Positions 1 to 8,663 of a stretch of 26,448 bases of DNA are shown piece after piece. The notes beneath the pieces were generated by a model, which was not told where the DNA came from, searched no databases, and saw nothing but the letters and a program-made list of their open reading frames with translations. The DNA comes from a virus. The stretch covers positions 1 to 26,448 of IMG/VR virus record IMGVR_UViG_3300035199_000042; one strand, 5' to 3'. The number at the start of each line of letters is the position of its first letter. The stretch's first letter is position 1. Both the position numbers and the translations under genes were made by a program.

Positions 1-2636
1 CTTGGATCCCACGGATTGTCGGATGTCATCCCAAAGGCTTCCCAGTTGTCCTTCGTAAACCTCCCAATGTGATCCCATGGTGTTAGTCGTGGGGTTCCAT
101 CAGTGTTGTATTGTCCCCACCACCTATTCGGACCCGACACATCCTGTACGTTGACTAAGTACCCCTGTGGACTCCCATCAATATGGTCATCCAACACAAC
201 CAGGTCGAAGTTTTGCCCAACCGACTGTTTGAACGCAGCCGCCACATGCTCAAGGAACTGCGACTGTGATGCCCCGCCTGACGGATGCCCCAAAGCAGCC
301 GCGTTGACAACAGCATCAGCATAAAGATTGATTATCTGGCCACGGGTAATATCGTTGGTCATGGCATGGAAGGTCACATCATCTGCCATCGGCACACCAG
401 ACTCCCCGCGAACGAGAAGGCCACGCTCTTTGTGCATCTGTGCCAAAATAGGGACCACTAAATTTTGTGTTGCGCCGATGAGATCATCTTCGCCGTGGAT
501 CCCCAGGTGGACAGCGGCCCTATTGATCTGTGCTGTGTCTGGTTTCTCCCACTTATCAATCCTCTCTAACTGGACGGCCAATGACTCCACTGCGTTCTTG
601 ACAGAAACCGACATCTCCTCGCCAAGACCATCCATGAGTGGGAGGTTGGCGGTAGAGGTTTGGATTACGGTCATGGCGAACTCAAACTTATCCCCATCGG
701 GCAGTGACTCCGCCGCCTTCCTGAAGTCGTCGTATGCCGCGCGGTCGGGCATCTGGCCCATGATGGCAGCCATCGCCACGACATCCATCCTCTCGGATAT
801 GGATCCGTTCATCATTTGTAACATCGCTGTCTCGACCAGTACGCTCGGCACAGTTTTGGCATTACTCAGCATGTACCCAACAGCCAGGCCGTTGCGGATT
901 TTTCCTTCATGGTCAACCCCAGTCGCCCTTGGCCCCAAACCAGTCTTATCGTGCATATCTTTCAGGACATCAATCATATTGGGGTGGTGAGCGGTGGTGA
1001 TATAGTTCCCACCACCCATCATCGCACTGTGGGCTTCCGTGTCCTTGATTTCTGCTTCTGATGACTGTGTGAATACCCTCTTCAAGTGACTCCGCTGGGC
1101 ATGGGTTAGGAAGACTGGACTCCCAGGGTCGTTATAGATCGGTGCCGAAAGCAACTTATCCAACTCCGCCTTATCTCTCGCCGCAACAAACATCCCATTC
1201 CATGTCGTCGGTGCGCCGCCTGATTGGTACCCAATATCAGACGTTAGCCGTGGCTGCCAATCATCTGCCCAACCCACCTGGCCAATCGGCTGCATGAAGC
1301 CTTGCTCATTCCGGTAGATTTGCGTCGTTGCGTCTGCAATGAATGGCATGATCCAAGCCTTCTTATCTGCGTATAGGTCCGCACCAGCCGGTGGGATTCC
1401 AGCAATTTCCTGCTGTTGAGCGGTCATCCAGTTCCGGTTCAACTCAGTCGTTTTGCCCGTTCGGTACCCCCAGCCATCGGGGTACACGGTGTCGTCTTGG
1501 GGAACATGCTGGCGAATATCCTCGATCACCACGGGGTTATCCAATGACGCGGCCATGTGTTCAAACATCCCCGCTTGCATTATTTCTACGGCCTCGGTTT
1601 GCTGTTGGGCTGTAAGAGCAAATGTTTTATCCTCTTGTGCCGCCTTCCAATCCCAGAAGGTCCTCTCGTCGGCAAACCACTTATCACCGTGTTCATCGTC
1701 CCACTGTTTTCTGGCTCGTCCAAGTGGTGTCCCTGGTGCCCCGCCAATTTCAAGGGCTTGCCCGGTCTCCTCATCTACCTCCACCATCTCACCATCGACC
1801 AACCCTCTGCCCTCGGAATGCACTCCAGGCAATCGGCCAGCATTCCACTGCGTCCTTTCATCATTGAATTGCCGGTCCAGGGCCTGGTACGCCCACAGAT
1901 CACCACGCTTGGCCATGGTCTGAAGGGACGGCCTGACGACGCTTGAGTACCAAACACCCTGAACCCTCTGCTCATATGCCCACTCTGGTTCATCGGGTCG
2001 GGGTGGAAAGAGGCCACGAACTACTTCGCCGGTCTGCTCAATGACGACCTCGGCGTGTTCTACTGGTGTTGGTAGTTCCCCATTCGGGTCCCATGTGGTT
2101 GAATAATCCAGAAGGCTCTCTGATGCACGCTGAAGTGTCCCCTGAATCATCTCGTTGCGATGTCCCACACCCCTCGCCATGATCGCCCGCAGTGCGCTTG
2201 ACCCGGCGGTTGCCATGAATGATTCTTTATACCACCCACCGTAACCCTCGGTGTATTCACCCAACCTAGAATCGATGGCTGCCTGGATTTCAGCGACTGG
2301 ATACATCTCACCCTTCTCATTGAAGACGGGGATATCCCAGGCTGGGTCGTTGGTTTCAATTTGAGCCTGGATAATGGGGGCAATCTCACGGCCCGCATCA
2401 GTTCCAAGCGAGCGGTCAACCGCCGCCCACTGTGATGTTGCTTGGCCCATGACCCTGGCTGTTTGCAACATACTTTGGGCAAACCGGGCGATGCTGTCTG
2501 GGTTTCTTGTGGCTTGGGATATGGTACTTAGTGGCGGTACATATGTTCTGTTCTGAACAGAATACGGCACCCGCGGGGTATCGAGTGCGCCGCCGCCAAG
2601 AGTCCCAAGTCCTGTTGATCTTGTTTGTTTAGCCAT
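1..2636 (-). CDS. Large internal virion protein (T7 gp15-like), 3' end cut by window edge
   Basis: I read this frame from an ATG at 2636 to the left edge, 878 full codons without a stop, so the gene continues outside the window. The start has a GAGGT Shine-Dalgarno about 5 bases upstream, and the gene begins 7 bases after the gp14-like gene. The N-terminus (MAKQTRSTGLGTLGGG) is glycine-rich. The rest is long, hydrophilic and mostly helix-like, with many Trp and Gln residues and no obvious membrane span. In T7-type phages the large proteins after tail tubular B and gp14 form the ejected internal core that builds the DNA channel across the cell envelope. Position and length (T7 gp15 is about 750 residues) support that role. 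I see no lytic transglycosylase motif in the visible part. The role is inferred from order, not from a recognised domain. Confidence 0.8.
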   Translation of the reverse strand, partial: MAKQTRSTGLGTLGGGALDTPRVPYSVQNRTYVPPLSTISQATRNPDSIARFAQSMLQTARVMGQATSQWAAVDRSLGTDAGREIAPIIQAQIETNDPAWDIPVFNEKGEMYPVAEIQAAIDSRLGEYTEGYGGWYKESFMATAGSSALRAIMARGVGHRNEMIQGTLQRASESLLDYSTTWDPNGELPTPVEHAEVVIEQTGEVVRGLFPPRPDEPEWAYEQRVQGVWYSSVVRPSLQTMAKRGDLWAYQALDRQFNDERTQWNAGRLPGVHSEGRGLVDGEMVEVDEETGQALEIGGAPGTPLGRARKQWDDEHGDKWFADERTFWDWKAAQEDKTFALTAQQQTEAVEIMQAGMFEHMAASLDNPVVIEDIRQHVPQDDTVYPDGWGYRTGKTTELNRNWMTAQQQEIAGIPPAGADLYADKKAWIMPFIADATTQIYRNEQGFMQPIGQVGWADDWQPRLTSDIGYQSGGAPTTWNGMFVAARDKAELDKLLSAPIYNDPGSPVFLTHAQRSHLKRVFTQSSEAEIKDTEAHSAMMGGGNYITTAHHPNMIDVLKDMHDKTGLGPRATGVDHEGKIRNGLAVGYMLSNAKTVPSVLVETAMLQMMNGSISERMDVVAMAAIMGQMPDRAAYDDFRKAAESLPDGDKFEFAMTVIQTSTANLPLMDGLGEEMSVSVKNAVESLAVQLERIDKWEKPDTAQINRAAVHLGIHGEDDLIGATQNLVVPILAQMHKERGLLVRGESGVPMADDVTFHAMTNDITRGQIINLYADAVVNAAALGHPSGGASQSQFLEHVAAAFKQSVGQNFDLVVLDDHIDGSPQGYLVNVQDVSGPNRWWGQYNTDGTPRLTPWDHIGRFTKDNWEAFGMTSDNPWDP

Positions 2637-2643
2637 GATTACC

Positions 2644-3174
2644 TCAAGTGAGCCAGCCTGGCTTCAGGTCTTTCATACTCGTCCCAATAGCCATCGTAGA
2701 TGCCATGGTTGCCCCGCCTGTTGAGATGGCGGAGAGCATGGCGTTTTGTCGTGACATGGCGTACTGGTCCCAAGAAGCCTGCTGATTGGCCACCATTGAC
2801 ATATACCCCATGTCCCTGGCTGCGGTTGCGTCTTGTCCAAACCGCCCAGCGGCCAAATTGAATGATTCATTAGAAGCCCGACCGAGGATGAGAGAACTAC
2901 CTTGCCCGACCGCCCGGCCCGATCCGCTCATGGCCGCTGCGATGGCTTCTCGTTGTATGTGTTTCTTCTTTGCAAGGTCAGATGTCTCGCGCTCGGTTGC
3001 TACCGCTATCCCTGTTAGTTCAGACGCATACTGGTCGGCCAGGGATTTATTCCGGTTGATGGCCGCTTGTTTTGCCCGTTCGTTCGCGGCCTGTGTCTCC
3101 TCATAAGACACATACGCGGTTGTCCCCGCGATAATCAGCGAGGCAATAATCATTGCAGTTGCGCCACCATCCAT
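2644..3174 (-). CDS. Internal virion protein B-like (T7 gp14-like)
   Basis: A 176-residue protein with a hydrophobic segment near residues 7-22, followed by a long Ala/Gln/Glu-rich helical stretch (residues 25-85) and a glycine-, alanine- and methionine-rich C-terminal half. In T7, gp14 (196 residues) is an ejected internal core protein that inserts into the outer membrane. The similar length, an N-terminal membrane-like segment and the location between tail tubular B and the large internal protein fit that role. The ATG at 3174 has an AGGAG ribosome site 6 bases upstream, and the stop lies 7 bases before the next start. The assignment rests on context and composition; these proteins diverge fast. 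Confidence 0.72.
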   Translation of the reverse strand: MDGGATAMIIASLIIAGTTAYVSYEETQAANERAKQAAINRNKSLADQYASELTGIAVATERETSDLAKKKHIQREAIAAAMSGSGRAVGQGSSLILGRASNESFNLAAGRFGQDATAARDMGYMSMVANQQASWDQYAMSRQNAMLSAISTGGATMASTMAIGTSMKDLKPGWLT

Positions 3175-3183
3175 GGTTTTCTC

Positions 3184-5823
3184 CTATCGAATGTTCGTTG
3201 AGTAAAGACCGTGCCACTCAATAGAGGCCCAGGCGACTGGTTCAGCGTTGATTGTTTTTAGGTACACCTTTGTGCCCTCGGCGTTGGCAGTGACATGGGT
3301 GAGTGAGGTGGAATACTCAGGCTGTCCAACCACAGCAATGTCGTGCGTTCTGTCTGGCTGTGCCGTGTTGTCTGTTTCGATCACCACCTGGTAATCACCA
3401 CTGTTTACAGTGTCAACCAGGAGTTTGGTCAATCGCAGCCTACCCTGTAGAATTGGGTTGTTGTCTTCGCCACGGAAGAACACCCTGCTTAGTTCCACCT
3501 CGGCTTCAAACCGCCGACCCAACATCACCTTATTGCCAGAGAAGTCCCCAGCCAGGGTGGTTAGAGATGTCGGTTGCACATCGGCGTATGCGTACACAAA
3601 CTCCAAGCCCGAATCCACACCACCTGGCACCCTAGAGGGTTCTAGTATCAGAAGTTCACCCTGATATGCAGAAGCAAAGCCACTGCCTAAGACGGCTGCG
3701 TTTATGTTGTGTCCATAGAACGCATCACCCGCACCAGCACCATTTAGGTGTAATTCCCACTTGGTGTACTTGACCGTGGCGTGCCCAACTGAGTCATATG
3801 TTGCCGGGCAGTTTGTGTGTGCGCCACCCTCCAACTGTTGGTCCAGTCGGACTGCGTATGGATAACCATCAGTGGCGGTCGCCTCGTCGCCAAGGGCCAC
3901 CGTGTCAATAAACAGTTCACACCCCGTCTTGCCAGCGTTGTCTCGACGGAGAATGTATAGGACATCATCCACAGTCAGACAATCCAGAAGGCTTTCTGGC
4001 CCGTACTCCCACTTCGCCCACGCGGCCTGTACCCGCTCCCGGCCCTCATCCCACCACCTGAACGTGAAGATGTAAGCCGTTTCTGTGGCCGCTTCGCCAG
4101 TTTCGGTCTCATACCCACCAGCGGCTGTTATTTCCACTGAGTATGTCTTCGTGTCAACCGAGTCTTGTGGCTGTGGTGTTACCTCGTCCGAGGTCAGGGC
4201 ACTCCCTGATCCACGATGCTCCCAGGTTGTGTACTCATGCCATTCGCCATTTGCCCTAGCGTCGTACCCCGCGCTCACCAGTTCCGTGCCAGGTGCATCT
4301 GAAATAACAGCCAATGTTTGGCTTCCCGTGCTGCCAGCGAGGTTTCCAATGGTCAGGGGGAGTAGTCCACGGACATGCTTGCTTATATCCACAGCCTTAC
4401 TTCCGTCAGTTAGATCGTCAAAGAAGTATTGCCAGACCGGCGAGTATGACTCTGCCCGACCAACCATAAACAAGTTCTCGCCCACAGAGATTGGGCGAAT
4501 ATCAGGCAGTGTTTCATACTTGGTGGATGGTGTGATCGCAGCGGTTGATGACGAGAGTGTCGTCACATCCTCCATAAAATACTGCCTGCCTTGCCTGGTC
4601 ATAATCAACAGGCTGCCACGGAACTCCACCACATGCTCAATTTCAGCAACGTCAGTGGATGCAATCTGTATGTCGATGGGGTCGGCGTCTGTCAGTGCCG
4701 AGGGACGCTCAATCCAGAAGTTGAACAACTCATCTACCCGAGACATGGCAACCAAGTCCCGCCCAACAAGTACCAGGCGGCCACGGTAGTAGGCCATATC
4801 TGATATCGCGTACCCGTTCGTAATCAAATCAGGCGGTGGGTTTCTTTCGTTTGAACCCCGCTCCACATAATAAGGCGTGTTGTTCAAATCAACATTGACG
4901 ACAGACAACAAGTGTCCATCTGTCCCACCAGGGAAATCAGGCGACCCATCGCCCAGTCGGAGATCCCTACTGAACTCAATAACTACCGGATCTTTGTTTA
5001 GTGGTCCATGGATACAAAGAGTCTTGCCACTGCCAATGGTCGGTATCTCCTCAAGATACTGGTCAATACCATCACCCTCTTCGCCGGTTACATAATTACT
5101 TGCCTCGGCGTCCCATGGGATATGGTATTCAGTGTCATCTCCAGAACCACCACTTGTTCCTGGGTTCAGAAACTTGACTGATGTTTCGCCCTTGAAACTG
5201 AGTTGGAATGTTCCTTGGGATGGGCTGCTGTCAGGCCGCTGGATTATCTGCTCATAGAAGTTTCGCTCAGTCCATGGGATCGGGCTGCCTGTGAACACCA
5301 CATTGTTGTCAGCGGATGTCCCAGACACCACCATCCGGTGTGGCATGGATTCGGGCTTGAATCCATATTGGGTGCCACCAGCAATATCTGGGTCCGAAAG
5401 TTCTGTGGATACAGTTCGGTTCAGAACGAAGGTGGTATCACCAACAGTCAAGAACCGGATCTGATCCACGGTGGGGCTGTTCGATGAGAGGTACCCACTA
5501 AAAGTTCCTTCTCCAGTGACCGTGATTGTGTTTGTGGGGTTGACCAGATCAACCACCTCCAAAAATCCATTCGCCCCATACACAACCAGGAACTGCTCTG
5601 TCTTATCCCGCTCAATAAGGTGGAGTCCATACGCCTGGTCAATGATTGCGCCCGGAACCCTGAACTTAGAAACGGATCCATGTCGCTTTACAGCACCATC
5701 CAAGATGGAGAAGTTTACGTTGGTAGCATCCTCCACCTGGCTTGGAAACCGTACCGTTGGTGCCTGTGTACTGATCCCATTTGACATGGATCTGACTCGC
5801 TGAGACAGTGGTACATCAGCCAT
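3184..5823 (-). CDS. Tail tubular protein B (T7 gp12-like nozzle protein)
   Basis: An 879-residue protein, somewhat longer than T7 gp12 (794 residues). Its N-terminus (MADVPLSQRVRSMSNGIS, then QAPTVRFPSQ and an LDGAVKRHGS segment) is the typical opening of this family: a 'ganGvSqQp...R' motif followed by 'npv..gl.kRpg'. A middle segment around residues 375-430, with VDELFNFWIERP and GSLLIMTRQGRQYF, matches the conserved core where the chain describes the tail nozzle propeller. The protein forms the lower tail tube below the tail tubular A ring and carries fibre attachment sites. It begins 5 bases after the stop of the tail tubular A gene, so the two are probably translated together. The start is the first ATG and the family motif begins soon after it. 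Confidence 0.93.
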   Translation of the reverse strand: MADVPLSQRVRSMSNGISTQAPTVRFPSQVEDATNVNFSILDGAVKRHGSVSKFRVPGAIIDQAYGLHLIERDKTEQFLVVYGANGFLEVVDLVNPTNTITVTGEGTFSGYLSSNSPTVDQIRFLTVGDTTFVLNRTVSTELSDPDIAGGTQYGFKPESMPHRMVVSGTSADNNVVFTGSPIPWTERNFYEQIIQRPDSSPSQGTFQLSFKGETSVKFLNPGTSGGSGDDTEYHIPWDAEASNYVTGEEGDGIDQYLEEIPTIGSGKTLCIHGPLNKDPVVIEFSRDLRLGDGSPDFPGGTDGHLLSVVNVDLNNTPYYVERGSNERNPPPDLITNGYAISDMAYYRGRLVLVGRDLVAMSRVDELFNFWIERPSALTDADPIDIQIASTDVAEIEHVVEFRGSLLIMTRQGRQYFMEDVTTLSSSTAAITPSTKYETLPDIRPISVGENLFMVGRAESYSPVWQYFFDDLTDGSKAVDISKHVRGLLPLTIGNLAGSTGSQTLAVISDAPGTELVSAGYDARANGEWHEYTTWEHRGSGSALTSDEVTPQPQDSVDTKTYSVEITAAGGYETETGEAATETAYIFTFRWWDEGRERVQAAWAKWEYGPESLLDCLTVDDVLYILRRDNAGKTGCELFIDTVALGDEATATDGYPYAVRLDQQLEGGAHTNCPATYDSVGHATVKYTKWELHLNGAGAGDAFYGHNINAAVLGSGFASAYQGELLILEPSRVPGGVDSGLEFVYAYADVQPTSLTTLAGDFSGNKVMLGRRFEAEVELSRVFFRGEDNNPILQGRLRLTKLLVDTVNSGDYQVVIETDNTAQPDRTHDIAVVGQPEYSTSLTHVTANAEGTKVYLKTINAEPVAWASIEWHGLYSTNIR

Positions 5824-5828
5824 TTATA

Positions 5829-6470
5829 TCAGCCCTGCTGCTGCTGTGGCTGCGCCATCTGCAATGGCTGGGTGTTCATCAACGGGGCGTTCTTCTTCAT
5901 GGGATTCAAACGATCTGTTGATTGGTCCTTCAGGATCTTCTCTTGCTGATAGAACGCATCAGCCTGCGGGCTACCCTGGAGGCGTCGTTGCATGTCCAGT
6001 GCTGCCGTCGTGACGATGTTGGCCTTGAGAAGGTCAGGTAATGTTTCCCAACTCAACTTTCGGACAACATCCAATGTGACGGCCCCTGAGATTTCAGTAC
6101 CAGCATCTGCATCGTAGGTCTTGGGATCTCCGTCTGTGGTACGTCGAAGTGTTAGGGTTCGATGGCCATCGGCTCCGGCCCCTTGGATGAATACGACGAA
6201 TCCGGCAGTTTCGCTGATTGAACTTGCGTCTGACACAGCCTCGGCCATGGTTGTGTTGCACGGCCAGCCCTGAGCCTGGACGCGGGTGTTTGCACGCTCC
6301 AGGAAGCGCAGTGCGCGTTCATGGATCATGGTCCCCGCTGGGTCCTCTGGTGCTGTTGTCACCGGGAACTCACCAATGGATTCAAGAATCTCGTTGATGT
6401 CGTTTATGTAGTCAGCAGATGCCGCTGCTGAATATGTGGTGCTGTTGAATATCCTGTCTGTCATGGCCAT
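5829..6470 (-). CDS. Tail tubular protein A (T7 gp11-like), canonical copy
   Basis: A 213-residue protein, close to T7 gp11 (196 residues). The N-terminal part has the family pattern INEILESIGEFPV followed by ALRFLERANTRVQAQGW. The C-terminal part has LSWETLPDLLKANI and a helix containing MQRRLQGSPQADAF, equivalent to the 'lp...k.yi..raAr.fq...~gs' region. The protein forms the ring between portal and nozzle. The last 20 residues are Gln/Met-rich (QPLQMAQPQQQQG). It overlaps the upstream paralogue by 10 bases and is followed 5 bases later by tail tubular B. It has a second, larger homologue immediately upstream, which is unusual. Confidence 0.9.
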   Translation of the reverse strand: MAMTDRIFNSTTYSAAASADYINDINEILESIGEFPVTTAPEDPAGTMIHERALRFLERANTRVQAQGWPCNTTMAEAVSDASSISETAGFVVFIQGAGADGHRTLTLRRTTDGDPKTYDADAGTEISGAVTLDVVRKLSWETLPDLLKANIVTTAALDMQRRLQGSPQADAFYQQEKILKDQSTDRLNPMKKNAPLMNTQPLQMAQPQQQQG

Positions 6471-7345
6471 AGCGGGTTAGTCCTTCTGGTTGTGTACCGT
6501 GATCTGCCCCTGATCGCGGCGGCTTCATAAGTGTTGAGCAGGTTTACATCATCCTGTCGAGTTTGCGCCCGTCGCATACTTGCATCTGATTTCATCATCT
6601 CCATGCTGAGTGCTGCGTCGGCGTTTGTGTTGTTCAGGAATGCACGGTTGAAGTAGTAGGCCGTACATGCCGTCAGGTATTCCACGAATGGTTGTGGGAT
6701 CTCAGTCCAATCCACCTCATATATATAGGTGACTTTCATGTCCCCGCCGTGGATATCCTCGTTATCGTCCTGGTCATAGAGGTATTCCCCCTGCCGGACG
6801 ACGTTGATTGATGCGTCTGATCCCCAGGTGTCTACATGATAAATCTTGTAGAGTCCGGTTGAGGTGCCCCCGCTGGTCCATGTTGTGTACCCAGTGGAGT
6901 TGACCCCATCCAGGCTGTAGGTGGTGTCCGTGAGATACTTTACGGTGTAATACCTATCGTTCACTTCTGTCATGCCAGCCACCGAGGCGATATAAACCCG
7001 ATCCCCGGTCTGTAGTTTGTGGTTTGTCGATGTTGTTACGACAGCGGGGTTGGCCTCGCTGATGCCACTGATGTTGACAGCGGCCTTCGTTTCCAGCCGA
7101 CCCACCTCGGCTTTGTTGTTGCCGTCTAGGGTGATGTCAACACCCCACTTGATGTTGAAATACCACCCCTCACCAAGAAGTATGTCTGTCTTGCTGTTCA
7201 ACATCCGCTCAACATGGGATGCTGTTGAGGTACTGTTTGGTCCATCCACCGTAGCCTCGTTCGGATTAGTGGTGCTGTTTTGGGCCTGATCGTTTTTGCC
7301 CAGCCGGTTGAGGATGTCGTTGATGATCCGATGCTTTTGTGACAT
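6461..7345 (-). CDS. Second tail tubular A-like protein carrying an FCCH-like beta insertion
   Basis: A 294-residue protein that looks like a divergent tail tubular A. The N-terminal helix region (IINDILNRLGKND, then HVERMLNSKTDILLGEGWYF) and a C-terminal helical part (EIPQPFVEYLTACTAYYF, then MRRAQTRQDDVNLLN) fit the family. Between them, at about residues 92-163, lies a beta-rich insertion. Its pattern, 'NPAVVTTS..H.L.tGDrVyI..V.GMTEvNdr.YtV', resembles the FCCH domain first named in ubiquitin-activating enzymes and often seen in phage tail proteins. The ATG at 7345 overlaps the stop of the 33-residue membrane gene by one base (TGATG), indicating coupled translation. It could form a second ring, mix with the 213-residue copy, or act as an adaptor. 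The membership is my reading of motifs; the function is inferred. Confidence 0.82.
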   Translation of the reverse strand: MSQKHRIINDILNRLGKNDQAQNSTTNPNEATVDGPNSTSTASHVERMLNSKTDILLGEGWYFNIKWGVDITLDGNNKAEVGRLETKAAVNISGISEANPAVVTTSTNHKLQTGDRVYIASVAGMTEVNDRYYTVKYLTDTTYSLDGVNSTGYTTWTSGGTSTGLYKIYHVDTWGSDASINVVRQGEYLYDQDDNEDIHGGDMKVTYIYEVDWTEIPQPFVEYLTACTAYYFNRAFLNNTNADAALSMEMMKSDASMRRAQTRQDDVNLLNTYEAAAIRGRSRYTTRRTNPLWP

Positions 7346-7446
7346 CAGCGTTTGATTCGGTCAACAGTCCATGTGATGCCAGCCGATGCGACTGGGTACA
7401 ATACCAGTCCGATTGCTACACCAAGAAACAGTGCGAAAAGACTCAT
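7345..7446 (-). CDS. 33-residue single-span membrane peptide
   Basis: This small frame starts MSLFALFLGVAIGLVLYPVA and ends in a short basic tail (VDRIKR). Residues 3-22 would make one membrane span. Support that it is real: an AAGGAA ribosome site 7 bases before the ATG, a stop codon that overlaps the start of the next gene by one base (TGATG), and the filling of an otherwise empty 112-base gap in a tightly packed operon. A periplasm-out, cytoplasm-in topology fits the basic C-terminus. It could be a holin- or spanin-like factor or a coupling leader for the tail gene; nothing in the sequence separates these. The product is unrecognised. Confidence 0.68.
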   Translation of the reverse strand: MSLFALFLGVAIGLVLYPVASAGITWTVDRIKR

Positions 7447-7457
7447 GTGTTATTTCC

Positions 7458-8165
7458 TTATGCAATGGGCAGCATCACTTGGATGCTTCCCTCTAGTACC
7501 GTTGCGCCAAATGTGCCTATGCCGCTTTGTGTTGGGAAGGTAATGACAAGACGATCATTGTGTTTGACGATTGTGTAGTCAAGAAGTTTGGCGAGGCCAG
7601 GCGTACCATTGAATCCCAGGACAACCATTGCTTTGTCGCCATCATCCCAGTCGCCAGCGGCTGCCGGGCTTGTGTAATACAGGGTCATTACTGCCCCAGA
7701 CACACCGGATGATCCAAGGTTGAAGTTGCTGGATGATCCAAGAACCTGTTCGCCAAATACGGTCAGTGTCACAGCACCCGCGCCATCCACAGCGACCGAC
7801 ACCTTGAAACAGCCCCACGCCATTAGGTCATAACTTTTGATGTCCTTGCTTCCGGCCTTGATGGTGGTGGCGTCTACGCTGGTGGCGGTGAGTTCACCAT
7901 TCACCGCTGCCCCGGTTCCATTGGCTGTGACTCTTGCTGTTGCACCGACACCAATAGTACAGTTGGCGTTACCACCACTGATGGCGTCACCCGTGATGGA
8001 GTCGGCTGGGAATACGACATTATCTGAGCCACTAAAATCAAGGTTATTCGTACCTGCTGTGGCAAAATCGGCTCCCGCTGCCAAGGTAAAGATTTTACCT
8101 GTTGCCACGGTTATGGTGTTTCCAGTTGATGTGGTGAGTGCGTTGGTTTTGAGTTCTGATGCCAT
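7458..8165 (-). CDS. Unknown virion-associated protein, Gly/Ala/Thr-rich (fibre- or decoration-like)
   Basis: A 235-residue protein opening with MASELKTNALTTSTGNTITV. This resembles the common 'SeLkvn.iTt.~Gn.i.v' opening found at the head of many phage fibre or appendage proteins. Residues 30-105 are low-complexity, beta-prone and rich in Ala, Gly, Thr and Asn. The C-terminal half (from about residue 110, DLMAWGCFKV) looks like a compact beta domain. The ATG at 8165 has a GAGGAAA ribosome site 7 bases upstream, embedded in the end of the lipoprotein gene. Its position among virion genes suggests a surface or appendage protein. I do not recognise a specific family. Confidence 0.72.
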   Translation of the reverse strand: MASELKTNALTTSTGNTITVATGKIFTLAAGADFATAGTNNLDFSGSDNVVFPADSITGDAISGGNANCTIGVGATARVTANGTGAAVNGELTATSVDATTIKAGSKDIKSYDLMAWGCFKVSVAVDGAGAVTLTVFGEQVLGSSSNFNLGSSGVSGAVMTLYYTSPAAAGDWDDGDKAMVVLGFNGTPGLAKLLDYTIVKHNDRLVITFPTQSGIGTFGATVLEGSIQVMLPIA

Positions 8166-8167
8166 GT

Positions 8168-8644
8168 TTATTTCCTCTTAGGCGGTGTGGCTTGGATCTT
8201 TCTTCGGTTGTCCCACATACCGAACAAGAACAACCCGCCAACCAAGGCCAGGCCCATGAATACAAAGATTGAGTACCTGTCCAGCAGTACCGGGAACGCC
8301 AGTAGGCCAATGCCTGCGGCAATAAGGATCATGCTGGTTGATCGTGGGAGCATGGGGAACTTGAATGAGAGACACAGGATGGCAATTCCAAACAAAATGA
8401 GACCCATCGCTGGCCATGATGTGGCTGTGGATAAGGCGTCTAGTGCTTGGTCCAATCCCTGACCTGCGCCAGTGCTAACGACCACTGCGCCATCATTGGT
8501 GATGGTAGCGGTGGCCGCTTCTGTGGCCCCAGGAACACCCGAGACTTCAATCATACGTCCATCCTCCTGAGTTATGCGAATGGTTGCTTGGGGTTGGGAG
8601 CAGCCAACCAAAGCCATGAAGATCGCAAGTGAAAAAAGTTTCAT
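8168..8644 (-). CDS. Predicted phage lipoprotein with three C-terminal membrane spans
   Basis: A 158-residue protein with a type II signal peptide (MKLFSLAIFMALVGC) whose lipobox cysteine is residue 15. A soluble segment at about 16-78 is rich in Thr/Ala/Gly and beta-prone. Three hydrophobic stretches follow, at roughly 79-98, 104-121 and 125-143, with a basic tail (DNRRKIQATPPKRK). Lipid-anchored proteins in podoviruses are usually lysis spanins or superinfection-exclusion proteins, but those lack three extra spans. The location in the middle of virion genes is odd for either. The ribosome site is weak. The function is unknown; host-membrane insertion during infection or superinfection exclusion are possibilities only. 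Confidence 0.75.
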   Translation of the reverse strand: MKLFSLAIFMALVGCSQPQATIRITQEDGRMIEVSGVPGATEAATATITNDGAVVVSTGAGQGLDQALDALSTATSWPAMGLILFGIAILCLSFKFPMLPRSTSMILIAAGIGLLAFPVLLDRYSIFVFMGLALVGGLFLFGMWDNRRKIQATPPKRK

Positions 8645-8663
8645 AGTGATTGTTGATCCGTGA

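Noticed and set aside
328-990. A 220-codon open frame on the plus strand, and similar ones at 4085-4789 and 12408-13004.
   Set aside because: They lie fully opposite the internal virion, tail tubular B and capsid genes, have no ribosome sites or recognisable motifs, and result from codon bias of the real genes.
1586-2482. Several 60-110-codon minus-strand frames inside 1-2636.
   Set aside because: They are out-of-frame shadows of the large internal virion gene, which is open throughout to the left edge.
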